Notes: generated from the sequence alone by a model not told the origin. 64,000 bases of DNA from Dichetophora obliterata (GCA_963920525.1 OY986436.1:184901496-184965495), one strand, 5' to 3'; positions 1 through 11,713 are shown, counted from the first letter of the stretch. Numbers and translations are program-made.

Positions 1-381
1 ATTAGGGGTATTCTCTGTGTCTAGCATTGTAACAATCATTTACTTAAATATCCAATGGATTGTGAGCGCCCTATTGTACAAGCGTAGCATAGTAAAATCA
101 ACAGCTCAAAGAACTATATAATTAGCTTCACTTCACGCTCATTTCACTTACTGTTTGGCTGCTCTCTTATTCTCTTCTCTCCTATTATAAACACAGGGTT
201 GCATTGCATTAACTATGCTTCAGAGCATCGCCGTATACATGGGTATCAGCGCAGCATACGTAGAAAATATTCTACGGTTTCTTTTACTTGTATTTTGTTG
301 TTGCGGCGGTGCACGTATTGTAGATTTCCTATTCTTGCAACGTGCAAGGGTCATATCCTAGACATAGAGAATACACCTATT
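1..381. mobile_element. Short non-autonomous inverted-repeat element (MITE-like)
   Basis: The 21-bp left end at 4-24 (AGGGGTATTCTCTG...) is matched in inverted form at 358-378 with two mismatches. The flanking bases read ATT on each side (1-3 and 379-381); the same ends can equally be read as a TA duplication with the element starting at GGGG. The interior has no credible ORF. Another element at 33886-34301 shares the first ten bases of the end and the same ATT/TA flanks, so the two probably used the same transposase family. The left flank is cut by the window edge. Confidence 0.6.
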
Positions 382-620
382 TTCATTGATTCCCGATGCA
401 TGTACCCATGGTGTAAGAAATCAAGGTATTAGTGACGTCTACATATTTTTCTAAAGCTGTCAAACTTGTGAATGAGTGAAAGAGACACACATGTTAATTT
501 TACATGGTTTGACAACTTTGACTACAAGAGTTGGAGTTTTACAACAAAAATAAAAATCCGCTTTTACCTTGATTTTTTACACCATGCATGTACCAATGTT
601 TACATAAGCATGGCAAGGGG
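382..620. other. Unassigned AT-rich stretch
   Basis: Nothing recognisable between the first inverted-repeat element and the hAT relic. The short ORF at 472-657 runs into the end of the hAT relic and has no family features. Confidence 0.4.
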
Positions 621-2557
621 CAGGCGCGTACCCAGAAAAAATTTCGGGGGGTTTTAATTTTTTTATTTAGACTTCAAATATTTTTATATAAAATAATCTT
701 TATATCATAATGTCTGGTCTTCTTTTATTTCGGGCTAGTGCATTTATAATTTCTTCCGTGGTTACCCCACATTCCTGTTAACATTAAGAAGAGCTAACCC
801 ATTAAGCCTCTCTTCCCCAGTTTTACTTCTCATGTATGCTTTCAGTCTTTGAAGCGACGAAAACGAGCGTTCGCTTGAAGCGGCTGAAAACGGCAATGGT
901 GCACCAATCTTCAGGAATCGGCTTACCAATGGATATATCATTGCATCGCATCAGGGATTCGATAAACGCTACAGTTTGATTTGTCTGATTTAAGCAGTGC
1001 CTACATATATAGGGTACAAAATGTTGGTCAAAATCAATATATACACTAAAAAAATCATCACGTTTTTAAATTCAGCACAATGCCTATCACTGCATATTTT
1101 TTTATACTAAATAAAAAAAAATTTCAAACAATTTGTAATAAAACAATTTGCATTAAACAAATTTTATCAAAGTAGGAATAAATTGTTTCCAATATATCGC
1201 CCATGCACATTAAAGTGTAGTATCAGTTGCACGGACCATCTCTGATTTGACTCACATTTTGTTCTTAGATTGGTTTATTGTTTATAAAACCAAATCCGGA
1301 GTTTGAGATTTTTTTTTCAAGGGTCGACAGTTATGCAAATGCCAAAAAAGAGTCTAACTTGAGACAGCGTAGCTCAGTCAATTTAAATGCCATTTTTGTA
1401 ATGTGCATCATTAGAAAGGGTATTTCGTCTAAGGGAAATTTCAAGGGAAAAATCTAAAAACTTTGAAAAAAATTACAGTGAGCTGACCATTCTTAATTTC
1501 AGAGTTTAATACCATGCTAGCAGCAGGTGCTATGATTTTTTATCATTTTCATAATTTTAATTTCTTTAACGATATAAAATTAAAGTATGCTCTTCAAAGG
1601 CTCATCAGAACTTATGGCGTAAAAAGTGAAGTGTTAATGAATTTTCAATTAAAATTTAACTAGCGTTGACATTTATAGTGAAAATACTATAATTCATATG
1701 GCGGCCGTAGCTTTCTTTTAGTGCGTATAGCGCGAAAGCTAAAGAGCCCCGGTTCAAGCCCCAGCTCAGACAGAATCTTTTTTTAATTGAATTAATATTT
1801 CTGTTTAGCCGCCACCTCTCTTCAGACAATGGCAAACCTCAGAGATTAAAAATTTCCATGTAAAGTTTCTTGAAAAAATAAGCTTTTCGGAATCGAAAAA
1901 AAGCAGTTTTCGATCATTTGTGTTCAAACATTTAATAACACGCACAACACAATTGATCACTAGAAGCTAGGTCAAAGTTCTTCCAAGGGCTGAAATGGCA
2001 GGTTTATTTTTTTTTTCTTCTTGATAATTGGCATACAAAATAGCTATTTTCAGCCGGTGTCAAGATATCTTGATCCCAATTCAACGGAAACAAAAAAAAT
2101 TAAAGTGCATATTAATAAGGTACAACCTTAACTACTATTATAAAGTTTGTTAACAATTTTCCCCCGCTACGGGGATAGAAAGGGTTGAAAATTACATCGC
2201 TTTTTTAAAAATCGCGCTTTATTTTTCTTATCGGGTGAAACTTAATAGCTAGTAAAGGTTGTAGCGAAAAGAAGATGCATTTAAAACAAACAAAAAATTT
2301 ATTTTGGAATATAGTATTTCATATTATTTACGTAAGGACATTTTAAGTCTCTATCTCTTATAGTCATTTCACAATAAATAATTTTAATTGAGTCTTTCTA
2401 TTTTTTTACTAATGTGCAATGTCATCTACAGATCTTTGTCGTGATCATAAACACACAACGGCTGCCATGTTGTGCTGAGAGTTTCTCTCGGTGATTTTTG
2501 AAATTCGATCATTTCGGGAGTTTTAATCCCCAAAATCTTCCCCTGCGTACGCGTCTC
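621..2557 (-). mobile_element. Decayed hAT-superfamily DNA transposon
   Basis: The left end CAGGCGCGTACCCAG (621-635) pairs with CTGCGTACGCGTCTC at 2543-2557, and the match continues inward imperfectly (TTTCGGGGGGTTTTAAT against the complement of ATTAAAATCCCCAAAA-type sequence near 2520-2535). A CAGG-type terminus is usual for hAT elements. On the minus strand at about 945-705 lies a broken hAT transposase C-terminus, which gives the orientation. The 8-bp flanks (GCAAGGGG and GAGGGGGG) match only partly, so the duplication is decayed or the ends are a few bases off. Most of the transposase is missing; the middle holds only AT-rich DNA. Confidence 0.6.
705..945 (-). pseudogene. hAT transposase C-terminal fragment
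   Basis: Read on the minus strand, the sequence gives LKIGAPLPFSAASSERSFSS followed by LQRLKAYMRSKTGEERLNGL and ALLNVNRN. This is the hAT C-terminal (dimerisation) region of the Zaphod/ZMYM-like type: the ERSFS motif, the basic LK-YMRS segment and the RLNGLALL helix. After NVNRN the frame shifts by one base and continues as VTTEEIINALARNKRRPD, the usual tail. The frameshift and loss of everything upstream make it non-functional. The family assignment rests on recognised motifs, not on a search. Confidence 0.7.
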
Positions 2558-3849
2558 GAGGGGGGTAAGAGCCTTGCTTACTCTTGCTGACGAGGGAGCG
2601 TAATCAACAATTGCAAATCTGCTTACGTAATACTTGAACGGCCCCTTATCTCTGTTTTTTTTTTAGCTCCAGATCTATATATGGACCTTTGTTTGCATAG
2701 AAAACACAAGCAACAAATAGTCTAGAATGAAACTTGGTTAATTTTTAAATGAAAACTGACGTGACTTAAATTTTTAAAAAAGCTTTTTCGTTAAGCAAAT
2801 TTGAAAAGTGTACCATAGCAAAATTTTAATTTTATTTTACGGAAAATACTACAAAAAATCTTAAAACCTTGACAAGCTGCCTGTCAATACCTGCTTTGAC
2901 ATCGTAGATTTGTGACTTTCCTCAGAAATCTTTGAGTTCGCTGTTAAACCGAAACCACAAATGCCAGCAAAATTTCGCACTACAACATTGCAACCAAATA
3001 CTATGACTTGCGGTGTGGTCTCCACCGCCTCTGTCATTCATTCTTTCAGACAAAAACAATAACAAAAACAGCAGTCATACAACCACAACCACAATGAGCA
3101 TACTTAAGAAACTAAGCTGCCATATTATTACTTATTTTCATGTTGTTAAAAGTAAATAAACTTTTAAAATAATCGCACTTTATTTTCATTTTGTACTTCG
3201 CATGCAACAAGTTGCAGCCACTGCAAAAATTTTAGGCATGCATTCATATATTGCCTTGGTTGTGGACAAAAGCCGAATCAATATTTGTTCAACAATTCTA
3301 CGAAAACAGTGTTGTTTTTTTTTTTTTGTTATTTCAATGTCAGTTTTAGTGTCATTGGTTGCACTTGTTTGCGTGTGCTTTGTGGTGTGTCATGTTATGA
3401 TTGTGGGATCAGCACTGAAGTTGGTAGGAATTTGGTAAATGTGTGTGAAAATAAGCATTAAATAATGTTTATTAAGAATTATGCAGATAAATAACAAAGT
3501 TTCTTGATGAATGTACTTTAATATGCAACTGTACAAGTTATTGAATTATTAGGAATAGAAACATTTGTAAAAAATTTAATAGAGAAGTATATATTGGATC
3601 TTTGGATCACTTTGATCTAACCTTACCTAACCTATTTATTGGATTCTTTTAGACCCTTTGTATGATTTTGTCAAAATAATACGAGAAATATTGCTTATAA
3701 AAATGTTTATCTGTAATTGTATACAGCGATACTTAAATGTTTATATCTTACTCATTAGGGCGTAACGATAGAAACCGATTCAGTTTGATTAGCAATAAAA
3801 ACTTGCAAATGGTCGAAAAAAAAATTTTGGATATAATTTTTTTTTTTTT
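2558..3849. other. Unassigned AT-rich DNA
   Basis: No coding sequence recognised. The 78-residue ORF at 3202-3438 has no family features. At 3611-3632 there is a short TAACC/TACCTAACC run like the CCTAA tail at 36636-36650, which could mark the 3' end of a lost LINE. Confidence 0.4.
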
Positions 3850-3853
3850 TTAA

Positions 3854-4781
3854 CCCATACCGGCCCGGCGTTTTAACCTTTTTCAAACGCAAAAAGTCGA
3901 TTTTTTACAGTTTTTGCGACGTAGCATCCGTGCTATTGAAGTGACGTTATTACAATATAATAAAAAAGTTTAGATATTTTAAATACAAACATTTTGGTAT
4001 GCTGCTTAACTATCTGAGACATTTGGTTCCCGAGATATATATTTTTTAAGGAAAAATCGGAGGGTTATCAAAATTCCTATTTTTTTTTACTTTTTGATTT
4101 TTAATAGAAAAACTATTCAAGATACGATATAAAAATGTTCTATATTTATTTTTACCAACGCATTGCGCTTCTTTTGGTGTTAAATACTTCATTCTTTGAC
4201 TTTCTTTTAACCCATACCGACCCACTTCTTTGACCTTTTTTAATAAAAAAAAATCAATTTTTATATATTTGCGGCTTAGCGTCCATACTATTGAAGTGAT
4301 GTAATTACATTTTGATAAAAAAGTTTAGATAATTTTAATTCAAATATTTTGGTATACTGTTTAACTATCTAAGGCATCTGGTTCCAGAGATATATATTTT
4401 TATTGGAAAAATCGAGGGTTAACAAAATTCATATTGTTTCAAGATACGATATAAAATTGTTCTTCACTAAGCTTTGGCAACTTTAAGTCTCAAACATTTA
4501 ACTCTTGGACTTTCTCTTAACCCATACCGGCCCACATCTTTGACCAATTTAAAAACAAACAAATTTTTTATGCTAGAAATCTATCTTAGACATCTGGTTC
4601 TTAAGATATATGTTTATATTAATAGAGACGTCGGAGAGTTATCAAAAACCTATTTTTTACTTTTTGTTTTTTAATAAAAAAAACTTTTTAAGATACGATA
4701 TGGAAACGTTTTGCACCAATTTTCATAAATGCTGTACGCATCTTTTAGTTTCAAACACTTAACTTTTATACTTTCTCTTAA
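3854..4781 (+). repeat. Left terminal array of about 3 subterminal repeat units
   Basis: Three units of 357, about 310 and about 260 bp. Each begins with CCCATACCG(G/A)CCC preceded by TTAA, then carries TTGACC-TTTT, a conserved block around AACTATCTGAGACATTTGGT with GAGATATATATTTTT, the GGAGGGTTATCAAAA block, and AAGATACGATATAAAA. The third unit is truncated internally. They are inverted copies of the right array, so they are terminal repeats of the transposon and not a separate satellite. Confidence 0.85.
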
Positions 4782-5063
4782 ACCATATCATTGTTACTGA
4801 ACTGATAGAATTTAAATTACTGCAAAGCCTACTAAGGCGAATAAGCTTAATTTTTTGAAAAACTTTTGAATTTTTTTAGTTTGAATCCGGGTTGCTGCGT
4901 TTGGCTGAACGTTGTTTTTTGGTTTTCGCGTTTTTGGGCAAGCTTTCAAATTGATTCGTTTTCCTGTCGGTGTTTCACGCGTTTTCAAGGCTTTGTTGTG
5001 GCAGAACCGCCCAGTTTCTAGTGGTTTTATCTTAAGAGTGAAAGTGAAATAAAAAAAAGTGAA

Positions 5064-7516
5064 ATGCTACGTCGAAAGGTAGCAATAATAAACCGCAATC
5101 CTCGCGAGCTTCCGGCAAGAAGTTTACCGACAGGTGAAGATGTAATTTTAGCGCTTCAATATGCGAAGCAACATTTAAACTTGGATTGGAAAGAAGCCGA
5201 AAAAAGTGTTGCGTTAGAAATTATTAAATTATGGAACAAAGCATCTATTCCAACAAATACTTCGCAAAGAGTTCTTGCAAAAGTAAAAGCTCTGAACCAA
5301 GCATTTTTAAAATTGTTGAAAACGAATAAAGTGCAGACGAAAGGTCAAAAATATATCCAAAGATGTTCAATATTCCGCGTAAGTTGTTTTATCTCTGTGA
5401 AATTTTGCTTCACAGTGAATGTATCTTTTATTTGTTAATTATTTTTCAGTCCGACGCATTGCAACTCTTTGACATTTGTAGTTGTAAATGCATGGTTCTC
5501 AAGAAGTGTGTTTGCAAAAGAAATGATAAAGTTGAACTAATAGAACACGCATTTCTCATCGACCAGCGTACTGAACGAAGAATGGTGATCGATTCAGTCG
5601 ATTTACATACCTCAGAGATCCTGGAGAGACGACTGATTCGCCAGAATCAAACAAATAATGAAGCACTGGAATCAATAAGCCAGTCAATTGCATCTTCTTC
5701 GACTGCAGCAGCTGGGCATCTTCAACTTAAGCGTGCGCGTCCAGACTTCTCCCACTTATTTACACAAGAATCATTATCTTCTTCCGAATCTGAGCAAGTC
5801 ACTGGATGGGATAGCGATGATCAGACGTTCAACTGGTTGTCTATTACAAATGTTGCGAAGACAGCCGACAGATACGATGTATCTAACACAGCCACAGCAG
5901 CAATTGCATCTGCAGCTTACTTAGACGCCGGTTTGATCACGTCCCAAGATAAACAATACGTTGTCGATCGTATGAAAGTTTATCGGGCTCGACGAGCACT
6001 TCGCATGATGACTTCGGAAGGCATCAGTGAAGCAGTTACAGTCCATGCGTTCTTTTTCGACGGAAGAAAAGACTTAACACTGAAATATCAGAACGGCTGC
6101 CTGAAGAAAATCAAAGAGGAACACATTTCCATAATACAGGAACCCGGTTCGCTCTTTTTCTCGCATGTTTCAGTTGATGAAAGCACATCAGTCACTATCA
6201 TGAACACAATGAAGGACCGATTCATTGACAAAAATGTTGACTTGTCATCAATTAAAGCAATTGGTTGCGATGGCACAAATGTCAATGTTGGAAGAGAGCA
6301 TGGTGTTATTCGCTTGTTTGAACTAACAATGGGCTCACCTGTACAATGGTTTGTGTGCTTACTGCACGCAAACGAATTGCCATTGCGTGTGCTGGTGAAA
6401 ACTTATATCGGGGCAACGCAAGACCCAAACAACTTCACTGGTCCCATTGGCGGAAAATTGAAAAATTGTACGGAGATGGTTATTGTAGATTTCGAAAAAA
6501 TATCTTTCGACGAAGACTTGATAGATTTTAACACGGCTTTGCTGAATACAGATTGTAAATATCTTATAGATATTTGTAGAATCATTTCTTCAGGAGTTGT
6601 GCCAGAAAACTTCGAGCATCGTGCGCCAGGTAAAATATAAAACTAAATGATACTTCCTTGGATAGATTTTAATACCATATATATTATTCCAGGAAAGATG
6701 TCGCATTCACGCTGGACAACGACAGCAAACTGCATCTGCCGGGTGTATATCGCAAGCGCAAAGCCTTCAGCTGCCCTGAAAATATTAGTTACTTATATTT
6801 TAAAAGTCTACGCTCCGATAAGTATAGCAATCAAGCGTCACCCAGCTTGCGTAAGTGGTGCACTACATATCCACAAGGTCATCAAGTTGTCCCGGTTTCT
6901 TGTATCCCTTGTGCCAGCGGTAACAATGTGTGCATTTAACAAATGCATTCAACGTAACGGCTATTTCGCGCATCCAGAAAACATTCTTTTGGCGATGTGC
7001 AACGACGTTAGAGAACCGATTCGTTCGTTGGCATATCAACGAATTTTAGATGCGCGCAATGCGTTATCCGAAGCTACAGTTCCCGTCGTCCGTGAGTTCA
7101 AGGTTCCAATGCTGAACTATTCATGCACAGACTACGTTGACATGATCCGCTGGCAAAAAGTTTCGCCCGACCAGCAAACACCTCCAATTTTACGCGATCT
7201 TTCCATTACGAAAGATAATATCGTGCGACTGGCTAAATATAAGATCACAGATCCTCAGTTTGAAGGAAATACGTTAAATGCTGCAGGAGAAGAAATTAAG
7301 TTCGATATCGACCTTCAAAGCCTACCATGTCATTCGCAGGCCGTAGAAAGATGCGTCAAAACAGTGACAGAAGCCTCAAAACACGTTTCGAGCGAGCCTC
7401 AACGCGAGGGATACATTATAGCAAAACTTCGCCATCGATGCATAATGCCATCATTTAATACAAAAAAACAGTTCACTGCTGACAGTAACGATGTTGCTTT
7501 TCAGCCAAAAGTTTAA
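5064..7516 (+). CDS. Three-exon transposase-like protein, 772 aa, of the TTAA element
   Basis: Exons 5064-5378, 5450-6629 and 6693-7516 join in frame. Intron 1 (71 bp) is GTAAGT...TTTTTCAG in phase 0; intron 2 (63 bp) is GTAAAA...ATTCCAG in phase 1. The spliced frame is 2319 nt with no stop before TAA. Features by residue: a cysteine-rich patch right after the first junction (C115, C117, C119, C125, C127), then a FLIDQRTERR segment; a basic region RMKVYRARRALR; GCDGTNVNVG with D379, a likely catalytic aspartate; LLHANELPLR (H411); and RAPGKMSHSRW around residues 496-506, spanning intron 2. From memory these blocks recur in many uncharacterised arthropod and cnidarian proteins. The catalytic role is inferred from the element context. 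AATAAA lies 11 bp after the stop (7528-7533). The start is the first ATG of exon 1; the region 4860-5063 would hold the promoter. Confidence 0.8.
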
Positions 7517-7639
7517 AATCAAAGTTCAATAAAAAACATAAAAATGACATCGCAAATGGTTTATTTTTAATATTTTTACAATTTATTTTGGTCGAGTTTA
7601 GCCTGAAAGGTAAGTATTCGATATACCAGAGCACGAAAA

Positions 7640-8342
7640 AAAGGTGGGCCGGTATGGGTTAAGAGAAAGTCAGAAAGTCTGAGATAGTTAAACAGTATAT
7701 CAAAATGTTTGTCTCAAATTATCTTCACTGTTCTAATACATAATAACGTCAAAATACCAAAAAATTTGATTTTTGGAGTTTACAAATTAAAAATAAAAAA
7801 GTAAAAAAATAGGAATTTTGATAACCCTCCGGTTTTTCCTATAAAAATATATATCTCAGGAACCAGACGCCTCAGATAGTTAAACAGTATACCAAAATGT
7901 TTGTATTCAAATTATCTTAACTTTTTCATCAAAATGTAATAACATCATTGCGATTAAAAAAGATCAAAGAGGTGGGCCGGAATGGGTTAATAAAAAGTCA
8001 AATAATTAAGTTTTTGATACCAAAAGATGCGCAATGCGTTTGTGAAGATAAATGTAGAACGTTTTTATATCGTATCTTGAATAGTTTTTCTATTAAAAAT
8101 CAAAAAGTAAAAAAAAAAGGAATTTTGATAACCCTCTGATTTTTCCTCTAAAAATATATATCTCGAGAACCAGATGACTCAGATAGTTAAGCGGTGTACC
8201 AAAATGTTTGTATTTAAATTATCTAAATTTTTATACCTCATTGAAATGACGTCACTTCAATATTACGGATTCTATGCCGCAAAAACTGCAAAAAATCGAC
8301 TTTTTGCGTTTAAAAAAGGTCAAAACGCCGGGCCGGTATGGG
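7640..8342 (-). repeat. Right terminal array, inverted copies of the left units
   Basis: Two full units (about 328 and 356 bp) ending at 7990 and 8346, preceded by the outer edge of a third at 7640-7662. Each ends GGGCCGG(T/A)ATGGGTTAA. The outermost unit matches the outermost left unit nearly throughout, including the GGCCCGGCGTTTT edge that the inner units lack. Confidence 0.85.
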
Positions 8343-8346
8343 TTAA

Positions 8347-9663
8347 AAAAAAAAATAAAAATTTCCAAAATTTTTTTTCATCCATTTGCAAGTTTTTATC
8401 GCTAAGGAACTTTGATCAGGAAAAAAAAAGTGTGAGAGTGTTATTCCCTATTACTCATAAAAAATTTTGATTAATAATTTTGTTAAATTTGTTTCGTGTG
8501 TGTACTTTAATAGTTTTTAATTAACTTTATGTAATTTGAAATTCTTGAATTTAAACCTGCTTCTTATTATAAGTTCTATTGCTTCAAGCTCAATGCCGGA
8601 ATTAATTTTTAGTCAACTTTTAAAAATGATGACATATCTGATTTGGAATAAATGCAGGTTAAGTTATCTTTTTAGATAAAAAATACTTTTAATCTTGTTA
8701 ATTGAGTTAGAAAAACAGGAAATTATATTCAATTTTGGAAAAATTTCATTCTTTGAACTTTAACTTTGCAATGTTTTTAAAATAGAAAAGTCAGTCATAT
8801 AACAGGGGTCATAAGTAAGGTCATTAACATTTTCAAAACACTCCAGAGATTACACCGTACTTCAAATAAAGACAAAAAACAAAAAAATTTTAAAATAAAT
8901 TAAATTATTTTAAGAACATCAAAATTAGTATTTATGATGTATATACATAACATGTGTATCAGCATACTAATAAAAAAAAATAAAAAAATGTTATTTGAAG
9001 TTTTTTAAAAAAACGAAAATGAGTTTTAAAACAAATCTTTGGCCAATATATTAAAATTTTGTTCTGTATTGGTTAAGACCATTCGCAACAACAACAACAA
9101 CAAAAACTAGGAACCATGGTAGAACTAGTGAAGGTATATGCATTTCAGACTGCTCTCTTTTTCTCATAGCCAAAATTGTCAAACTCAAGCATTTTGCTGT
9201 TCTTGCCTATTTTTGCTTTCTTATCGCATTCTCATCGTTTTCAGATTTTGTATGGGCTGTCAACTTCGTTCCGGCAGTCTGTCTCTCCGAAATGCATCTA
9301 TCTTCTCTAATTCTACTATGCAAGGAACACTACAAATCGAACAGCTGATTTTGATCTCTAGTTCAACTTTTCTAAGACTTCTCTCTTATCTGAGCTTACT
9401 TTGTAATTATATAATGGAGATTATATTGATTATGCCTTAATGAAATAGAATGTCTAGGACATAAAAACAGGGTACACATTATTAAATTGTTCGTCAGATC
9501 GTTGCTCAAACAACGGTCAAGGAACTCCTTGGAATTAGAATTTAAAGAACAAAGCTGTTGCTTGTTTCTGTAACTATTGCAACAAATAGCCATTTTTTTT
9601 TCTGACATCACAGCATTTCATTCTAAAATTCTCACTTTAACGAAAACTAGAGTTTCTATAACT
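8347..9663. other. Unassigned AT-rich DNA
   Basis: No coding sequence or element ends recognised. A short (CAA)n tract lies at 9088-9107. The 100-residue ORF at 9138-9440 has no family features. Confidence 0.4.
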
Positions 9664-10151
9664 ACGGGGGGTGTACACATTGATTAAATAGATCATAAAA
9701 TGATTTGACAAACAATTTGACCTACAGAAATATATATGGATTTGATGGAGATTTGACGAGTCTGAAAGCTCATCAAATCGTTTGTCAAATCATTTGATGA
9801 AAATAAAAATATTTTGATTTTTCTGCTAATTTGACGAACGATTTGACCAGTGTAAACACTCGTCAAATTGTGTGGAACGATTTTGTCAGTTGAAAAAAGT
9901 TTTCAACCTGAGCACATCGCGGCAAACGAAGAAAATAATAATAATATCTGTGGCAAATAATTTATAATAATTTAAAAAATAATTTTTTCTTCTTCCAATA
10001 CGGTTTTAATAGCAAGTGCTACTAAATATTTTCCGTCATCGCGATGATCTAACTTCGGTGTTTAAGCCAAAATTAAATTTGACGAACAATTTTATGAACA
10101 CTTTTGTGGTCAAACGATTTGATGAGCGATTTTAAGTGTGAACAGGGTTAA
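9664..10151. mobile_element. Candidate non-autonomous element rich in a TTTGACGA motif
   Basis: The left edge GGGGGTGTACACATTGATTAA and the right edge TTAAGTGTGAACAGGG are related as imperfect inverted repeats. Inside, the motif TTTGACGA/TCGTCAAA or close variants occurs many times in both orientations (for example 9700-9722, 9750-9800, 9829-9876, 10076-10128). No ORF. The target duplication is not clear, so the exact ends are uncertain. Confidence 0.4.
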
Positions 10152-10816
10152 TAAGCTAGTAAATAGTGGTCCGTGATGAAAAAGCGAGAGGGAACACATG
10201 CAAGTAAAACGAATGGCAGAGCACTTTGTGTGCAATTATATCTGTGTTGCTTTCGGAAATAAATGAACTAGAAAATTCAACAATAATACATTGTGCTTTA
10301 TTTGCAATGCCTTTATTTTAATTTGTCTTTAAAACCGTGGTTTTCCGAATACCTCACCAAATATCTTTTATTGTATAAAATAATTGTATGATGAAATATG
10401 TCCTACACAAAACCGCGGTTTAGGGCAAAATATTGTAAAGCAAAGTTACGTTATTGTGAAGAACTTATATTTTTGGTTAGAGATTTACATTGCTGCTAAC
10501 ATTCCAGGTGCTCTAGGAAAGTAACTCACAACGAGTAAATATTTTTCTTATCAAGTAAAAACAAAGTGACAACTTCACTCAATTCGAATTGCATATTTTA
10601 GTCTACAAAAATACTTCAGCTATCAAATTCCTTCGAACATTCAACTAAAAGTCACCGATTTATTTCATTTATTACAGAAACAGTGCAAGTGAGAATGACG
10701 TCAAAGTGCGAAAATCTGGTGAGAACTGCGGTAAGAAAAGTAACAGAACCGAGCTACAGAACAACAAAAAAATCCATGGAATGTGAGATATGTAAAATTT
10801 TTGAATTTTTTTTATA
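10152..10816. other. Unassigned DNA up to the LTR element
   Basis: No feature recognised. The 62-residue ORF at 10683-10871 extends into the LTR and is not supported as a gene. Confidence 0.35.
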
Positions 10817-10821
10817 TACAT

Positions 10822-10935
10822 TGTTACGTATTTTTACAGACATTTATTTAGAAGAAGGAAACTTAAGATGAGTTCTCAATATTTGATTTCATTCGTTATC
10901 GATAACTTATAAACAGTGTTGTTAACTACATTACA
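10822..10935 (-). repeat. 3' LTR (114 bp)
   Basis: On the plus strand it begins TGTTACGTATTTTTACAGAC and ends ACTACATTACA, giving TG...CA ends on the element's own strand. It is very short for an LTR and contains ATCGATAACTTATAAACAG in common with the other copy. The outer flank is TACAT. Confidence 0.85.
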
Positions 10936-11713
10936 TTTACCTTTCTTTTTAGGCAAGACTACCATATTTAAAAATATGTTTTAATTATTTAATAAATTAA
11001 ATATTTTAAATTCTTACTTCATTTTTTAAACACAAATTTTATGATTTACAAAGTCTCTTTTTCTAAGCCTATTTTGAATATTTGACCTATTGAATTCACT
11101 CTCTTGTTCACTCTCCTTTTTAATAGTTGTATCTTCAGCATCGAAGAAAACCTCATCATCACTTTGACTACTACTTAAATCTAAATCTTCTTTTTCATTT
11201 TCTTTTGGTACATATACACATTTGCATTCTTTTACGTCTTTGATTGTCTTCTATTAAATATAATATATTGCTAAGTCGTTTAACAACTACACCATTTAAC
11301 CATTTTGCATAATTTTTAAAATCTGGATTAAGGTACAATATTTTTTCTCCAATATTTAAACTAATTTTTTTTTCGTTACAGTTGTTTTTAAAATTTTCAT
11401 ATTCATTTAATTTTTTTGTTTTGTAACTTGTTTTCTGTGCATCAATATTTGCGATTAACGAACAATAAGTTATCAAAGTTCGAGGCTTATAAGGAAAAAC
11501 TGTTTCGCTTGGGGCAATACCAGTAACAGTTGATGGTGTATTGCGGTACTTGAATAAAAAATTTAAAATTTTGCTTTGCATGGATAATCCTTTTTCATTA
11601 CTTGACATCAAACAGGCCTTTAAACATTTTTTTTTTGTTTGAACACCTCTCTCTGCTAGCCCATTACTTTGTGGATGATAAGCAGGACTGAATAATTGTT
11701 TGATACCATTCAT
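10936..11713 (-). pseudogene. Integrase C-terminal half and pol tail
   Basis: The minus-strand frame at 11713-11195 contains FSPAYHPQSNGLAERGVQT, the segment of retroviral-type integrases that carries the catalytic glutamate (E of AERG). It is followed by the basic C-terminal region with YLNPDF...WLNGVVVKRLSN, the usual chromatin-binding or SH3-like fold. An acidic and basic tail can be read on to about 11010. The upstream core with the two aspartates is broken near 11720-11880 (residues like FLIAVDDFSKWIEV are visible in other frames). Confidence 0.7.

Larger units (their letters stand above)
3850..8346 (+). mobile_element. Complete TTAA-flanked DNA transposon with multi-repeat ends
   Basis: The element proper (3854-8342, about 4.5 kb) starts CCCATACCGGCCCGGCG and ends with its exact complement, and TTAA sits on both sides (3850-3853, 8343-8346). 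Identity between the ends continues for well over 300 bp. Each end is an array: on the left, units begin at TTAA-CCCATACC at 3850, 4207 and 4517, with a decayed start near 4777; on the right, mirror-image units end at 7662, 7990 and 8346. Between the arrays is a three-exon gene with no internal stop (5064-7516) followed by AATAAA. TTAA targets are known for piggyBac, Kolobok and Sola3, but the protein shows neither the piggyBac signature nor a THAP domain. The superfamily is therefore left open, with Sola3-like as one candidate. Confidence 0.85.

Noticed and set aside
1690..1780. tRNA-like stretch with GGTTCAAGCCCC and a following T7 run
   Set aside because: A B-box word is present, but the T-stem halves are not complementary and no A box fits; not called a tRNA or SINE.
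7948..8470. Two ORFs of 63 and 98 codons in the right array of the TTAA element
   Set aside because: They lie in subterminal repeats, do not match the corresponding inverted left units as protein, and have no domain features.
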